NCBI GenBank assembly: GCA_937974625.1
Contig: CALJVJ010000073.1
Coordinates: 1-45,470, forward strand
Direction: 5' to 3'
DNA length: 45,470 nucleotides
DNA from: an uncultured Saprospiraceae bacterium
GTDB taxonomy: Bacteria > Bacteroidota > Bacteroidia > Chitinophagales > Saprospiraceae
The notes beneath the pieces are model-generated. The model did not search any database, was not told where the DNA came from, and saw nothing but the letters and a program-made list of their open reading frames with translations. Of this stretch, positions 16,780 through 26,320 are shown one piece after another (position 1 is the stretch's first letter; each line of letters opens with the position of its first letter). The position numbers and the translations under genes are program-made.

Positions 16780-18216
16780 TTAATTTACCATTTTTACTTT
16801 AATCCGATTTCCAGGTTTAGGTAATTTACCTTCATGGATTCCATTAATTTCCAATAAAATAGGAATAGGTACTCGGTATTTAATAGAAATAGCTTTAAGG
16901 CTCTCGTTCCGCTGTATAGTATGGTATAAATAAGATTTTGGCTGCGCTTCTTTTTTGTCATTAGTAATAGCAGAACCTTGCAAAGACAAGACTTCCTTGG
17001 ATACTAAAACAGGCAATTTAGGAACTACTTTATTACTCGTAGTGGTATAACCTTCTTCGACTGTTACTGAATTATTATTATAGGCTGGCAAAAAAAGTAG
17101 AAGCTCTCGTCCTGGTGCTACGTAATCTGTTTTTAAATCATTCCAAACCTTTAAATGGAAAGGTTCACAATTAAATAATTCTGCCAAAAAAGGTAAATTA
17201 TCACCCTCTTGGACCGTGTAATAAGATTTTGTATAGAGCGGTGCTCCTGTATTTCTACGACTTGATGGTTTTTGATTAACCATTCGACTATCTGGTCTTC
17301 TGAAATTTATATTAAAGTCATTGACTACCCGCTTTGGTAGTATCAAATAACTACCTTTTGTACTCGAAGGAATAAAGTCTCTTTTGTAGGAAGGATTTAA
17401 GGCACGAATCGTTGTGATAGATAAGCCTGTCATTGCTGCAATTTGATTAAAATCTAAATTATCATAGACTTTAACTGCATCCGTCAATTGTAAATCCATT
17501 TCTGGGTAGACTGGATTTAAATTATGCTGCTCGTAGTTTTGTAATAGATAGGCTGCTGCAATATAAGCAGGTACATAATTCCTAGTTTCCTTAGGCAAAT
17601 ATTTTCTAATCTTCCAGAAATTTTTACTTCGCCCCCTTCTTACCGCCTTACTCACATTCCCTCCTCCACTATTATAAGCAGCTATCGCCAATGGCCAATT
17701 TCCAAATCTTTTGTATTGTCTTTGTAAATATCGCATTGCCGCATCCGTTGAAAGATGCGGGTCTCTACGTTCATCTACTGTTTCATCTATTCTTAAACCA
17801 TATTCTCTTCCCGTCAACTTCATAAACTGCCACAAACCAACTGCCTTTGCACTTGATATAGCAACGGGGTCCAATGCCGACTCCGTAACTGATAAGTATT
17901 TTAAAGCATCTGGTAAGCCGTATTCCTTAGCATATTTTTGATAAATCGGAAAATACATCACCGCTTTGCCCAACATCCGCTCCGTCTTTTCTCGATTTTT
18001 TATAGTGTAGGTTCGAATGTATCCTTTTACTACATCGGTGTACCTTGGGATAACGCAACTTGCTATATTCCGTAAGCGCATACGAATATCTTCGTCTGTA
18101 TAAAGTGGAATAGTGTTATCTGTAGTAGCAACACTTCGACTATATTGTGCAGTTATATTTCCTGTGGCTACAAAGGAAAATAAAAAAAGTAAAGGTAAAA
18201 ATAGATTCGTCTTCAT
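16780..18216 (-). CDS. MltD-like membrane-bound lytic transglycosylase with two LysM domains
   Basis: A 478-residue periplasmic enzyme that cleaves peptidoglycan glycan strands to 1,6-anhydro products. A signal peptide (residues 1-24, ending TAQ) is followed by an SLT (goose-lysozyme-like) catalytic domain at about 90-225. Catalytic Glu is E112 in SVTESALDP, and AVGLWQFM plus YNSGGGNVSKAVRR are the family's second and third motifs. LysM peptidoglycan-binding domains follow at about 333-378 and 431-475 (YTVQEGDN and YHTIQRNES). This is the MltD architecture, including a degenerate LysM-like stretch between them. No lipobox is seen, so it is probably soluble, unlike E. coli MltD. It lies downstream of dnaE on the same strand but 306 nt away. 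Confidence 0.92.
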   Translation of the reverse strand: MKTNLFLPLLFLFSFVATGNITAQYSRSVATTDNTIPLYTDEDIRMRLRNIASCVIPRYTDVVKGYIRTYTIKNREKTERMLGKAVMYFPIYQKYAKEYGLPDALKYLSVTESALDPVAISSAKAVGLWQFMKLTGREYGLRIDETVDERRDPHLSTDAAMRYLQRQYKRFGNWPLAIAAYNSGGGNVSKAVRRGRSKNFWKIRKYLPKETRNYVPAYIAAAYLLQNYEQHNLNPVYPEMDLQLTDAVKVYDNLDFNQIAAMTGLSITTIRALNPSYKRDFIPSSTKGSYLILPKRVVNDFNINFRRPDSRMVNQKPSSRRNTGAPLYTKSYYTVQEGDNLPFLAELFNCEPFHLKVWNDLKTDYVAPGRELLLFLPAYNNNSVTVEEGYTTTSNKVVPKLPVLVSKEVLSLQGSAITNDKKEAQPKSYLYHTIQRNESLKAISIKYRVPIPILLEINGIHEGKLPKPGNRIKVKMVN

Positions 18217-18522
18217 CGCAAAACGATAGTTATATTTTATTAGATTAATTCAGTCGTCGTTGTAATCGAAGGAGAATGGTAAAATCAGATTGATGGGTAT
18301 TCTTTTTTGGGCGTTCTTACTAACGGGTGTAAAGATAACAATATTCGGAAGGCATCTATAACAATTGGTTCAAGTTTATTAAATAATTAACACTACAACT
18401 TCCGATAATATATAGCCTAATTCAATTTCCATGCCTAAAAAATTTAATATATTGTTAGACCTTGGATTATTATTTTCAAATCTAGATGATTTTATAAAGC
18501 ACCTTGATTTGAAAAGTTTTTT
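18217..18522. other. Intergenic region between dnaE and the lytic transglycosylase gene
   Basis: A 306-nt AT-rich spacer. It contains a 10-bp inverted repeat (18473-18482 with 18506-18515) followed on the plus strand by a run of eight Ts, although both flanking genes lie on the minus strand. A 31-codon plus-strand frame (18431-18526) also ends there. I see no clear promoter for the transglycosylase. Confidence 0.5.
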
Positions 18523-21500
18523 TTAATTGACTTGATAGGCTATTCCTAATTTTTTCAATTTAGCAATCAAATCATTATCCGCATTAACCGTCTGCGTCTT
18601 GGCAACCAAATGCAATTTTGTTTTTGTAGCTCTATCAATTAAATGTACTTTCAATTTATGTTTCCCTTCATGTGCTTTACAAGCCATTTCTAAATTATGA
18701 ACTAGTTCTTTCGTCAAACTCTCAATTGGGATACGCAAGGTTAGAGAACTGGTCATATTGGCTGCTACATTTTCTAATAACTCTACTTTACTTATTTTAA
18801 ATTGGTACTCATCCCCACTCCATTTCTTTTGGAACGCACCATGTATATATAGTGCTTGTCCTACTTCGAAAAGGTGCTTATACTTCTGGTAATCTTCACT
18901 AAATAACGGAAATTCCATTGACCCATTATAATCCTGAATCGTAAAAAAGCCAAACCCCGTTCCTTTTTTACTAATCCGATGGTTAGCCGCAGCTACAATT
19001 CCTGCTAGTTTTAAAGGTTGTCCTTTGGTCGCTGATGCTTTTTCTAAATTACAAGTTGCGAAGTTATCTACTTCCATCTTGTAATCATCCAATGGATGCC
19101 CGCTAATATAAATTCCTGTTACTTCTTTTTCCTTTGTTAGCTTTTCAATTAAACTCCATGGCTCTGCTACTGGTATTGGTGGTTCTGGAATTAAAACTTC
19201 ATCTGAATCCCCAAATAAGGAATTGACATTTTGTGCCTTCTGCAATTGATAAGCATTGCCATACTTTAGCACATGTTCAATTAACGTATCATACTTATCA
19301 GAAGGCGCAAAATATTGTGCTCTGTCCACTCCCTCAAATAAATCAAATCCGCCACCTAAAGCTAAACTCTCCATCACTCGCTTATTCACCGCCTTTAGAT
19401 TTAATCGCCGAACCATATCAAATATATCTTTGAATGGGCCATTTTGCCGCTCTTCTATAAATGCTTCTACTGGTCCTTCTCCTACGCCTTTTAGCGCAGA
19501 CATCCCAAAACGGATTTGACCTTGTGGATTTACGGTAAAGTTTAATTTACTTTCGTTCACATTAGGTCCTAATACGTCTACGCCCATCCGCTTACATTCT
19601 CTCAAGAAAAAGGTAACTTTAGAAATATCGCTTTTATTATGCGTCAATACAGATGCCATGAACTCGGCAGGATAATGCGCTTTTAGATAGGCCGTCTGAA
19701 ACGCTACAAAAGCATAACAAGTGGAGTGTGATTTATTAAATGCGTAAGAGGCAAAAGCCTCCCAATCTTTCCACACTTTCTCTACTATTTTCTCAGGGTG
19801 TCCATTCTTGGTACAACCTGCTAAAAATTTTGGCCACATTTTATCTACTAAGGCTTTTTTCTTTTTACCCATCGCCTTTCGCAAGGTATCCGCTTCCCCT
19901 TTTGTGAAATCAGCCAATTTTTGTGAAAGCAACATCACTTGCTCTTGGTAAACCGTAATGCCCTGCGTCTCTTCCAAATATTCTTGCATCTCTGGAAGGT
20001 CATAGGTTACAGGTTGTCTTCCATGCTTTCTATCAACAAAATCAGGAATGTATGCCATCGGGCCTGGTCGATACAAGGCATTCATGGCAATGATATCCGC
20101 AAACACCGTTGGCTTTAAGGCCTGCAAGTGTTTTTGCATGCCACCACTTTCATATTGGAACACCCCAATGGTATCTCCACGTTGAAATAGCTCATAAGTC
20201 TTGGGGTCATCTAATGGAAAATCATCCGGTATCAAATCAATTCCGTGCGTCTGTTTGACCAATCGTACTGCATCACGGATAATCGTCAAGGTTTTTAACC
20301 CTAAGAAATCCATCTTCAATAGCCCCGCATCTTCTGCTACACTATTATCAAACTGGGATACCAACATCCCAGAGTTTTTATCTGTTTTGACAGGAACATA
20401 ATTGGTGATATCGTCTGGCGTAATCACCACCCCACAAGCATGAATCCCTGTGTTTCTAACGGACCCTTCTAACCGCTTTGCCATCCGAATCATTTGCCCT
20501 ATCTCATTTTTCCCTTCTGCCAATAAACGAAATTGATTGGCTTTTTCTACATCCTCAGAATTCATCTTCCCTTTCAGCTTAGGGTTAATCCCTCCTGTAT
20601 CTAATACTTTATTAAGTGTCGCCGATAAATTAAGCGGAAAAGATTTAGCGACTTTATCTACTTCTGACAATGGAATGTTCATCACTCGTCCCACATCTCG
20701 CATCGAAGATTTGGCTGCCATCGAACCATAAGTCACAATTTGAGCTACTTGATTCCGCCCATATTTTTCGATGACATAATCAATGACTTTCTGTCGCCCT
20801 TCATCATCAAAATCAATATCAATATCCGGCATCGAAATCCGTTCTGGATTTAGAAACCGCTCAAAAAGTAAGTCGTACTTAATGGGGTCAACATTTGTAA
20901 TATTGATACAATAGGCTACCGCTGAACCTGCGGCAGAACCTCTACCTGGCCCTACAGAAACACCCATTTTCAAAGCTACTGTCGTAAAATCTTGTACAAT
21001 CAAGAAATAGCCAGGATAACCTGATTTTTTAATGACATCCAACTCGAAGTCTAACCGTTCCGAAATTTGAGGGGTAATCGTTCCATACCGACGCTTTGCT
21101 CCTTCGTAAGTTAAATGCCGTAAGTAATCATCTTGTGAAGTAAATCCTTCAGGGATAGGGAAATTAGGTAATAATACATCTCTAGCTAAAGTAAGTGACT
21201 CTATTTTATCATAGATTTCCATGGTGTTGTCAATGGCCTCTGGCACATCGTGAAACAACACATTCATTTCTTTCTGCGTCTTAAAATAAAAATCTGAACT
21301 GGAAAATCTAAATCGCTTTTCATCCGCTACTAAACTGTTGGTATTGATACACAACAATAAATCATGTGGAATATTATCTTCTTCATCAATATAATGCGCA
21401 TCGTTTGTAGCGATTAGCTTAAGATTATATTTTCGAGCAAATTTTAATAAAACTTGATTGACATCTTCTTGGCTAATGCCTAATCCATCAATATTTTCTA

Positions 21501-22080
21501 AGCCTCTATGCCGCTGTAATTCTATATAAAAATCATCTCCAAAAAGGTCTATCCACCACTTTAATAATTTCTCTGCCTCTGCTTCTCCTTTATGAATTAT
21601 GGCTTGCGGAATCTCTGCCCCAATACAACAACTCGTGGCAATCAAGCCTTCGTGATACTTGACTAATAATTCTTTATCTATTCGAGGAAATTTAGAGTAT
21701 AAGCCTTCTATAAAACCAAGGGAACATAGCTTACAAAGATTTTCATACCCCTTCCGATTTTTCGCTAATAATAATTGATGATATCGCTTATCTTTTTCTC
21801 CTTTGGCTTTCTTAAAAGATTTGATGTGCCGGTCTTCCACCATATAAAACTCACAACCAATGATTGGCTTTACCCCCGCCTTTTCTGCTTCTGCCACAAA
21901 CTTAAATGCACCAAACATATTTCCGTGGTCTGTCAAGGCAACGCCTTTCTGTCCATCAGCTGCGGCTTTGCGCATCATGCTTCCTATTTCACATGCTCCA
22001 TCTAATAGGGAAAACTGGGTATGGCAATGTAAGTGTACAAATTCAGGCATAGTGTATGGTGTAGTGCCAGTTTCAGGCAT
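18523..22080 (-). CDS. dnaE: DNA polymerase III subunit alpha
   Basis: The replicative DNA polymerase, 1185 residues, normal for DnaE. The N-terminal PHP domain begins HLHCHTQFSLLDGA (H16, H18, H20). The polymerase core has PGRGSAAGSAVAYC, the catalytic aspartates in MPDIDIDFDD (about 417-425) and the later block ALYRPGPM. The finger region includes KAMGKKKK and NKSHSTCYAFVAFQTAYLKAHYP. Tandem helix-hairpin-helix and an OB-fold (about 985-1070, LAGIVAAANHRISKKGTGFGFFTIQD) complete the C-terminal half. Two in-frame starts both read ATGCCTGAA (22080 and 22050); homologues usually begin close to the PEFVHLH stretch, so 22050 is possible. I keep the longer form because an A-rich stretch precedes it. 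It lies downstream of the plsC-like gene on the same strand with a 185-nt gap. Confidence 0.97.
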   Translation of the reverse strand: MPETGTTPYTMPEFVHLHCHTQFSLLDGACEIGSMMRKAAADGQKGVALTDHGNMFGAFKFVAEAEKAGVKPIIGCEFYMVEDRHIKSFKKAKGEKDKRYHQLLLAKNRKGYENLCKLCSLGFIEGLYSKFPRIDKELLVKYHEGLIATSCCIGAEIPQAIIHKGEAEAEKLLKWWIDLFGDDFYIELQRHRGLENIDGLGISQEDVNQVLLKFARKYNLKLIATNDAHYIDEEDNIPHDLLLCINTNSLVADEKRFRFSSSDFYFKTQKEMNVLFHDVPEAIDNTMEIYDKIESLTLARDVLLPNFPIPEGFTSQDDYLRHLTYEGAKRRYGTITPQISERLDFELDVIKKSGYPGYFLIVQDFTTVALKMGVSVGPGRGSAAGSAVAYCINITNVDPIKYDLLFERFLNPERISMPDIDIDFDDEGRQKVIDYVIEKYGRNQVAQIVTYGSMAAKSSMRDVGRVMNIPLSEVDKVAKSFPLNLSATLNKVLDTGGINPKLKGKMNSEDVEKANQFRLLAEGKNEIGQMIRMAKRLEGSVRNTGIHACGVVITPDDITNYVPVKTDKNSGMLVSQFDNSVAEDAGLLKMDFLGLKTLTIIRDAVRLVKQTHGIDLIPDDFPLDDPKTYELFQRGDTIGVFQYESGGMQKHLQALKPTVFADIIAMNALYRPGPMAYIPDFVDRKHGRQPVTYDLPEMQEYLEETQGITVYQEQVMLLSQKLADFTKGEADTLRKAMGKKKKALVDKMWPKFLAGCTKNGHPEKIVEKVWKDWEAFASYAFNKSHSTCYAFVAFQTAYLKAHYPAEFMASVLTHNKSDISKVTFFLRECKRMGVDVLGPNVNESKLNFTVNPQGQIRFGMSALKGVGEGPVEAFIEERQNGPFKDIFDMVRRLNLKAVNKRVMESLALGGGFDLFEGVDRAQYFAPSDKYDTLIEHVLKYGNAYQLQKAQNVNSLFGDSDEVLIPEPPIPVAEPWSLIEKLTKEKEVTGIYISGHPLDDYKMEVDNFATCNLEKASATKGQPLKLAGIVAAANHRISKKGTGFGFFTIQDYNGSMEFPLFSEDYQKYKHLFEVGQALYIHGAFQKKWSGDEYQFKISKVELLENVAANMTSSLTLRIPIESLTKELVHNLEMACKAHEGKHKLKVHLIDRATKTKLHLVAKTQTVNADNDLIAKLKKLGIAYQVN

Positions 22081-22138
22081 TTAAAAATTTATCGGAAGTT
22101 TCCGACTTCTTTGATAGTATGTGTGTATTATCAGCAGC

Positions 22139-22167
22139 ATAAATTGTGTACCTCAAGCACAATTTAT
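22139..22167. repeat. Hairpin-forming inverted repeat upstream of dnaE
   Basis: A 10-bp perfect stem (22139-22148 with 22158-22167) with a 9-nt loop, flanked by near-direct copies of TTATCAGCAG and TTATCAGTAG. It lies 59 nt upstream of the dnaE start and has no T-run, so it is a candidate leader structure or operator. Confidence 0.45.
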
Positions 22168-22265
22168 TGATTATCAGTAGGTGTGTTTTTCTAAAATGAT
22201 TGAAGGTGTAAATTAAACAAAAAATTGGAGATTTTGTGAAAATTTAGTCTTTTTAATAGATAAAA

Positions 22266-23084
22266 TCATTCATTAGTACATGGCAAATTACCTAAAATAT
22301 GTCCCTCTACATACGCATGAATTTCCGCACGCGTAGCGGCGGTTCCAAACTGTATTGGTTTGCCAAAACTAACCGATAATTGTACGCCTCGCTCTTTAAA
22401 TTTTAATCCTTTTTTATCAAAAGCTTTATTAAAGCCATCGATTTTAACAGGCACAACTATTGGATTAAAGGCTTTGATTAAACTTGCCGTCCCCTTCCGA
22501 ACAGGCGCATCAGGCGTGGTCGTTCCTTGCGGAAAATTAATGACCCACCCATGTCCCAATGCTGCTTTAATTTTAGCGGGTGCTCTTAAATCAGAACTGC
22601 GTTTTACATCTTGCCCCTTGCTTCTCCATGCTCGCTTGACCGTCACCGCTCCTGCATAGGAAAAGATTCTAGGTAAAAATCCATCATTTTTCATAGTTTC
22701 TTCCGCGGCGACATAATAAGACCGTACTCTTGGCATTATTAAATAAATAGGAAAATTTATATTTTTAAAACCCCATTTATCGCTACTAAAGATATGATTT
22801 AGTGCAAATACATCCGCAAAATAAGTCTGATGATTCGAGATAAAAAGGACGTTTTGCTTTGGCAAATCTTGCAAATGCTCCATGCCCGCTACATTCATTT
22901 TATTGACGATATTCAACCGTCGGTACGTTACAATACCTATAAGGCTCGTTAACGCTCTTTTCAATAAAATAATGTTGCCGAATGGGTCTTTTATTCTTTT
23001 GCCAAATTTGGTTATTGGTGGTTTCTTGGTCAGGGGTTTTAGATTGAATCTTTTGTTCCTACGCTTCTTAAAAAGCTTGACCAT
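22266..23084 (-). CDS. PlsC-like 1-acylglycerol-3-phosphate acyltransferase
   Basis: A 272-residue member of the PlsC/LPLAT acyltransferase family, which transfers an acyl chain to lysophosphatidate or a similar acceptor on the inner membrane. Block I reads SNHQTYFADV (N84, H85, D91), and block III reads INFPQGTTTPD in place of the usual FPEGTRS. The spacing between H85 and D91 is five residues, one more than the classical HX4D. The N-terminus is very basic (14 Lys/Arg in the first 32 residues) and lacks a signal peptide, consistent with peripheral or monotopic membrane attachment. It lies upstream of dnaE on the same strand and is divergent from the AAA ATPase. Family membership is clear; the acceptor substrate is not. 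Confidence 0.85.
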   Translation of the reverse strand: MVKLFKKRRNKRFNLKPLTKKPPITKFGKRIKDPFGNIILLKRALTSLIGIVTYRRLNIVNKMNVAGMEHLQDLPKQNVLFISNHQTYFADVFALNHIFSSDKWGFKNINFPIYLIMPRVRSYYVAAEETMKNDGFLPRIFSYAGAVTVKRAWRSKGQDVKRSSDLRAPAKIKAALGHGWVINFPQGTTTPDAPVRKGTASLIKAFNPIVVPVKIDGFNKAFDKKGLKFKERGVQLSVSFGKPIQFGTAATRAEIHAYVEGHILGNLPCTNE

Positions 23085-23175
23085 ATTTGGTTTTTAAATT
23101 TTTCAGTCTTAAAATAAAGTAAATTATTAGTTAGCAATTATCCATTGATAACCCTATATTAGGTGATTTTCGATA

Positions 23176-23183
23176 CAAAAGTA
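23176..23183 (-). promoter_or_regulatory. TACTTTTG, candidate -7 box for the plsC-like gene
   Basis: The minus strand reads TACTTTTG, matching TAnnTTTG, about 92 nt upstream of the ATG at 23084. The -33 element is not evident. Confidence 0.4.
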
Positions 23184-23345
23184 AATAGAAACTTGATTAT
23201 TCTTTTGAATATTTCTTTTTCATAGATAAATTTCCATAAACTTTATATACTTGCATCTGTTTAAAAGAGTTTAAGAACACATTTATTGGATGAATGTCCA
23301 AAAAACTAACCTTCTGTCAATTAACTTTCATATTAATCAAATATA

Positions 23346-24812
23346 ATGAGTCAACCCAAAACACTTGGTGAATTAAAATCCACTGGCTATAAATCTCGTT
23401 CTATCAAAGAAGAATTACGAGAAAATTTAATTAAAAAAATTACTAAAAAAGAAAAAGTCTTTAATGGCATTATCGGTTTTGATGATACCGTTATTCCTGA
23501 CTTGGAACGTGCTATCTTATCTAGGCATAATGTACTATTATTAGGGCTGAGAGGACAAGCAAAAACACGTTTGGCGCGATTGATGGTTCAGCTATTAGAT
23601 GAATATATGCCAATCATCGCCGGTAGCGAATTGAATGATGACCCACTAACCCCTATTTCTAGAATTGCTAGAGACTTAGTGGCTAAACATGGTGATGATA
23701 CTCCAATTGCATGGGTTCATAGGGACGAACGGTATGTTGAGAAATTAGCTACTCCTGATGTTAGTATTGCCGATTTAGTCGGTGATGTAGACCCTATCAA
23801 AGCAGCTACTTTAAAATTGCCTTACTCTGATGAGCGAGTGATTCATTTTGGTTTAATTCCTCGGTCTCATCGTTGTATTTTTGTCATCAATGAATTACCT
23901 GATTTACAAGCAAGAATTCAAGTTTCGCTTTTTAATATTTTGCAAGAGGGCGATATGCAAATTAGAGGGTTTAAATTGCGCTTACCGCTAGATATTCAAT
24001 TTGTTTTCACAGCGAACCCTGAAGACTATACCAATAGAGGAAGTATCATTACGCCCCTAAAAGATAGAATTGAAAGTCAAATTCTCACTCATTATCCTAA
24101 AGAAATTGCGATTGCGAGAAGTATCACCGAACAGGAAGCAGCTATCACAGAAGGACAGCAACCTATCCGAGTTCCCGAATTACTTAAGATTTTATTAGAA
24201 CGTATTTCTTTTGAAGCTAGAGATAGTGAGTTTATTGATGAAAAAAGTGGCGTTTCGGCTCGTTTAAGTATTTCTGCTTACGAAAACTTGCTCTCCGCAG
24301 CTGAACGTCGGATGCTAATTAATAAAGAAAAGAAAACAACCGCTAGAATTACCGATTTTTGGGGGATTGTACCCGCTATTACTGGAAAAGTAGAGCTTGT
24401 GTATGAAGGCGAACAAGAAGGGCCTTACAGCGTCGCTATGCACTTAATAGGTGCGGCTATCAAAAAAGAATTCTTAGAATTATTCCCTAATCCTGAAAAA
24501 CTCAAAAGAGGTCGAGAAAAAGACCCTTATGGTACGATTAGAGCTTGGTTCTCAGGAGGAAATGGCGTCAATCTCTTAAATGATGAAAAAGATACTGTCT
24601 ACAAAAAAGCCTTAGATAAAGTCGCTGGCTTGAGAAAAATGGTGGAGCACGAAGATGTCCCTAAAGAAGACGTTTATACTTACATGGAATTGGTCTTACA
24701 CGGTTTGGCGGAGTTCAATGTCATCAATAAAGATTATATCGAATCTCAGTTTACTTTCCATGATTATCTGGCAAATATGTTAGGGGATTTGGAGGAGGAT
24801 GAGGAAGAGTAA
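23346..24812 (+). CDS. MoxR/magnesium-chelatase-type AAA+ ATPase
   Basis: A 488-residue cytoplasmic AAA+ protein of the ChlI/MoxR branch. The nucleotide site is atypical: Walker A reads GLRGQAKT (67-74), with Ala for the last Gly, and the Walker B segment reads IFVINELPDL, with Asn for the usual Asp but Glu kept. Sensor-1 (TANPEDYTNRG) and the arginine-finger region (PLKDRIESQI) are present, and VSLFNILQEGDMQIRG is the ChlI-type insert. From memory these substitutions are shared by a whole family annotated as magnesium chelatase in bacteria without chlorophyll, so they need not mean loss of activity. Such ATPases normally act with a VWA-domain partner encoded nearby; none is here. The gene stands alone, with a terminator shared with the convergent ROK gene. 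Confidence 0.88.
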   Translation: MSQPKTLGELKSTGYKSRSIKEELRENLIKKITKKEKVFNGIIGFDDTVIPDLERAILSRHNVLLLGLRGQAKTRLARLMVQLLDEYMPIIAGSELNDDPLTPISRIARDLVAKHGDDTPIAWVHRDERYVEKLATPDVSIADLVGDVDPIKAATLKLPYSDERVIHFGLIPRSHRCIFVINELPDLQARIQVSLFNILQEGDMQIRGFKLRLPLDIQFVFTANPEDYTNRGSIITPLKDRIESQILTHYPKEIAIARSITEQEAAITEGQQPIRVPELLKILLERISFEARDSEFIDEKSGVSARLSISAYENLLSAAERRMLINKEKKTTARITDFWGIVPAITGKVELVYEGEQEGPYSVAMHLIGAAIKKEFLELFPNPEKLKRGREKDPYGTIRAWFSGGNGVNLLNDEKDTVYKKALDKVAGLRKMVEHEDVPKEDVYTYMELVLHGLAEFNVINKDYIESQFTFHDYLANMLGDLEEDEEE

Positions 24813-24884
24813 GATTAAATGTAAAATCTAAAATTTTAAAGTCCTAAAAATATGGGCTGATTTACCAGCTAATTTAGCTTTTAT

Positions 24885-24925
24885 AAAAGTTCTTAATAAA
24901 TATCATATTTATTAAGAACTTTTTT
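24885..24925. terminator. Bidirectional rho-independent terminator
   Basis: A perfect 19-bp inverted repeat (24885-24903 with 24905-24923; realistically a 17-bp stem with a 5-nt loop). Ts follow on the plus strand and the mirror A-run gives Ts on the minus strand. It lies between the convergent AAA ATPase and ROK kinase genes and can serve both. Confidence 0.85.
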
Positions 24926-24954
24926 AATTAAAGATGCTACTACAGCCTACTAGT

Positions 24955-25857
24955 TTACAAAAAAGCAGCACCAAAAACACCTGCACTATCCCCCAATTTG
25001 GGTTTCAAAAAAGGCGTTTCTAATCGATGATTAAAAATATTTTTTTCTACTTCCTTTAATCCTTCTGTATACAATAAGTCAATATTTCCTACACCACCTC
25101 CCAACACTATAGCATCAGGGTCTAGTATATTAATAACCTTGGACATGGCTATGCCAAAGAAATTAAGTAATCGTTTTACCGTCATGGTTGCTACTTCATC
25201 CTCTTTTGCTAAGTGTAAATTGACAATCTCTTTTAACTTCAGGGATTTACCAGTTATTGATTCATAATACTTTTCTAGTGCAATTCCTGAAAAAATGGTC
25301 TCATTGCAGCCAGTGAGCCCGCAATAACATTTCCCACCTGATTCATCTAAAAAATTGTGCCCCCACTCCCCTGCTATTCCTTGTTTGCCATTGCGCACTT
25401 TTCCGTTGATAACTACGCCACCGCCAACCCCTGTGCCTAATATCACTCCAAAAACAACTTCTGCATGTGGAACGGCCATTCGCACTGCTCCCATTTCTGT
25501 TTCTGCAATTGCAAAACAATTAGCATCGTTGGCTAATACCAATGGTATTCCTAATGCCTTTTCTAAGTCATCCTTTAAAGGCATTCCATTTAGTACGACC
25601 GTATTGCTATTTTTGATTAATTGTGTCGAGGGCTCCAAAGAACCGGGATGTCCTATGCCTATTTTTCGGGGACGCACCCCCACTTCTACAGACAAGACTT
25701 CTACTACTTTGACAATTTGACCAATAATATGCTCATATCCCAAATCCCGTTCGGTAGGTACACGTAATCGCTTGAGCACATTTGGCGAATCTCTGTCTTC
25801 TAATACAACACCTTCTATTTTAGTGCCGCCTACATCTATACCCCATAGTGGTCCCAT
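24955..25857 (-). CDS. ROK-family sugar kinase (glucokinase-like)
   Basis: A 300-residue cytoplasmic kinase that phosphorylates glucose or a related hexose with ATP. I start it at the ATG at 25857 (MGPLWGIDVGGTK); the longer frame to 25875 would need a TTG and adds only six residues. Numbering from that longer frame, the family features are: ATP-binding DVGGTK (14-19), catalytic D117 in NDANC, GVGGG (149-153), and the zinc-binding cluster H173, C183, C185 and C190 in CYCGLTGC, typical of ROK kinases. The C-terminal ATP loop LGGGVGN is present. No DNA-binding domain is fused, so it is a kinase and not a ROK repressor. Glucose versus N-acetylmannosamine or fructose cannot be told apart here. 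Confidence 0.92.
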   Translation of the reverse strand: MGPLWGIDVGGTKIEGVVLEDRDSPNVLKRLRVPTERDLGYEHIIGQIVKVVEVLSVEVGVRPRKIGIGHPGSLEPSTQLIKNSNTVVLNGMPLKDDLEKALGIPLVLANDANCFAIAETEMGAVRMAVPHAEVVFGVILGTGVGGGVVINGKVRNGKQGIAGEWGHNFLDESGGKCYCGLTGCNETIFSGIALEKYYESITGKSLKLKEIVNLHLAKEDEVATMTVKRLLNFFGIAMSKVINILDPDAIVLGGGVGNIDLLYTEGLKEVEKNIFNHRLETPFLKPKLGDSAGVFGAAFL

Positions 25858-25924
25858 AGTTGAAATAAATTTCAAATGTAAAATCTAAAGTAGACATTAT
25901 TAGGTTTTACATTTTGACTTTAAA

Positions 25925-26320
25925 TTATTTAGTGATTGGCTTACTATGCTGACCGATTTGCATCATCAAGTAAGTCTCAAATACTGTAAAAATAAGATAA
26001 ACAATAAAAAAAGGGAGTAAAAATATTTTGGAAGCTGGCTGACTAATTTGATGGTAGCCTATAACGACAAAAAGGGAAAGGAAAATTTTTCCAAAAGTAA
26101 AGCCCATCACCATAGCCGTAAATAAGCCTTTATTACTACTCTTTGCAGTTATGTTCCCTACTAAGAACATTCCTAAAGTTAATAGCATAAAAAGCGCCAA
26201 ACTTATAAAAGAGAAGATTAAATAGGGCTCTAGTAAGGTCCATTGACACAAAGCGGTCAAAAGTGCAGCAGTACCTAAAGAAATTAAGGTGAAATATTTA
26301 AAAAAAGCAGGACTGGTCAA
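25925..26320 (-). CDS. Four-helix membrane protein of the ATP synthase leader block
   Basis: A 131-residue inner-membrane protein with four hydrophobic helices (about 8-28, 33-54, 65-87 and 98-120). No enzyme motif is visible. Its position directly after an AtpZ-like gene matches the small unnamed membrane protein usually found between atpZ and atpB in Bacteroidota ATP synthase operons. The only workable start is a TTG (26318-26320) immediately following the TAA of the AtpZ-like gene and in the same reading frame, so a stop-codon readthrough would fuse the two proteins. The next gene downstream is a ROK kinase, not atpB. It could help Fo assembly like AtpI (inference). Confidence 0.65.
   Translation of the reverse strand: MTSPAFFKYFTLISLGTAALLTALCQWTLLEPYLIFSFISLALFMLLTLGMFLVGNITAKSSNKGLFTAMVMGFTFGKIFLSLFVVIGYHQISQPASKIFLLPFFIVYLIFTVFETYLMMQIGQHSKPITK

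Noticed and set aside
18473..18524. Hairpin plus T-run as a terminator for dnaE
   Set aside because: The T-run is on the plus strand while dnaE and its neighbour are on the minus strand, so it has the wrong orientation for them.
18431..18526. 31-codon plus-strand frame next to the dnaE stop codon
   Set aside because: Very short, no ribosome-binding signal, and it overlaps an inverted repeat with a T-run; coincidence is more likely.
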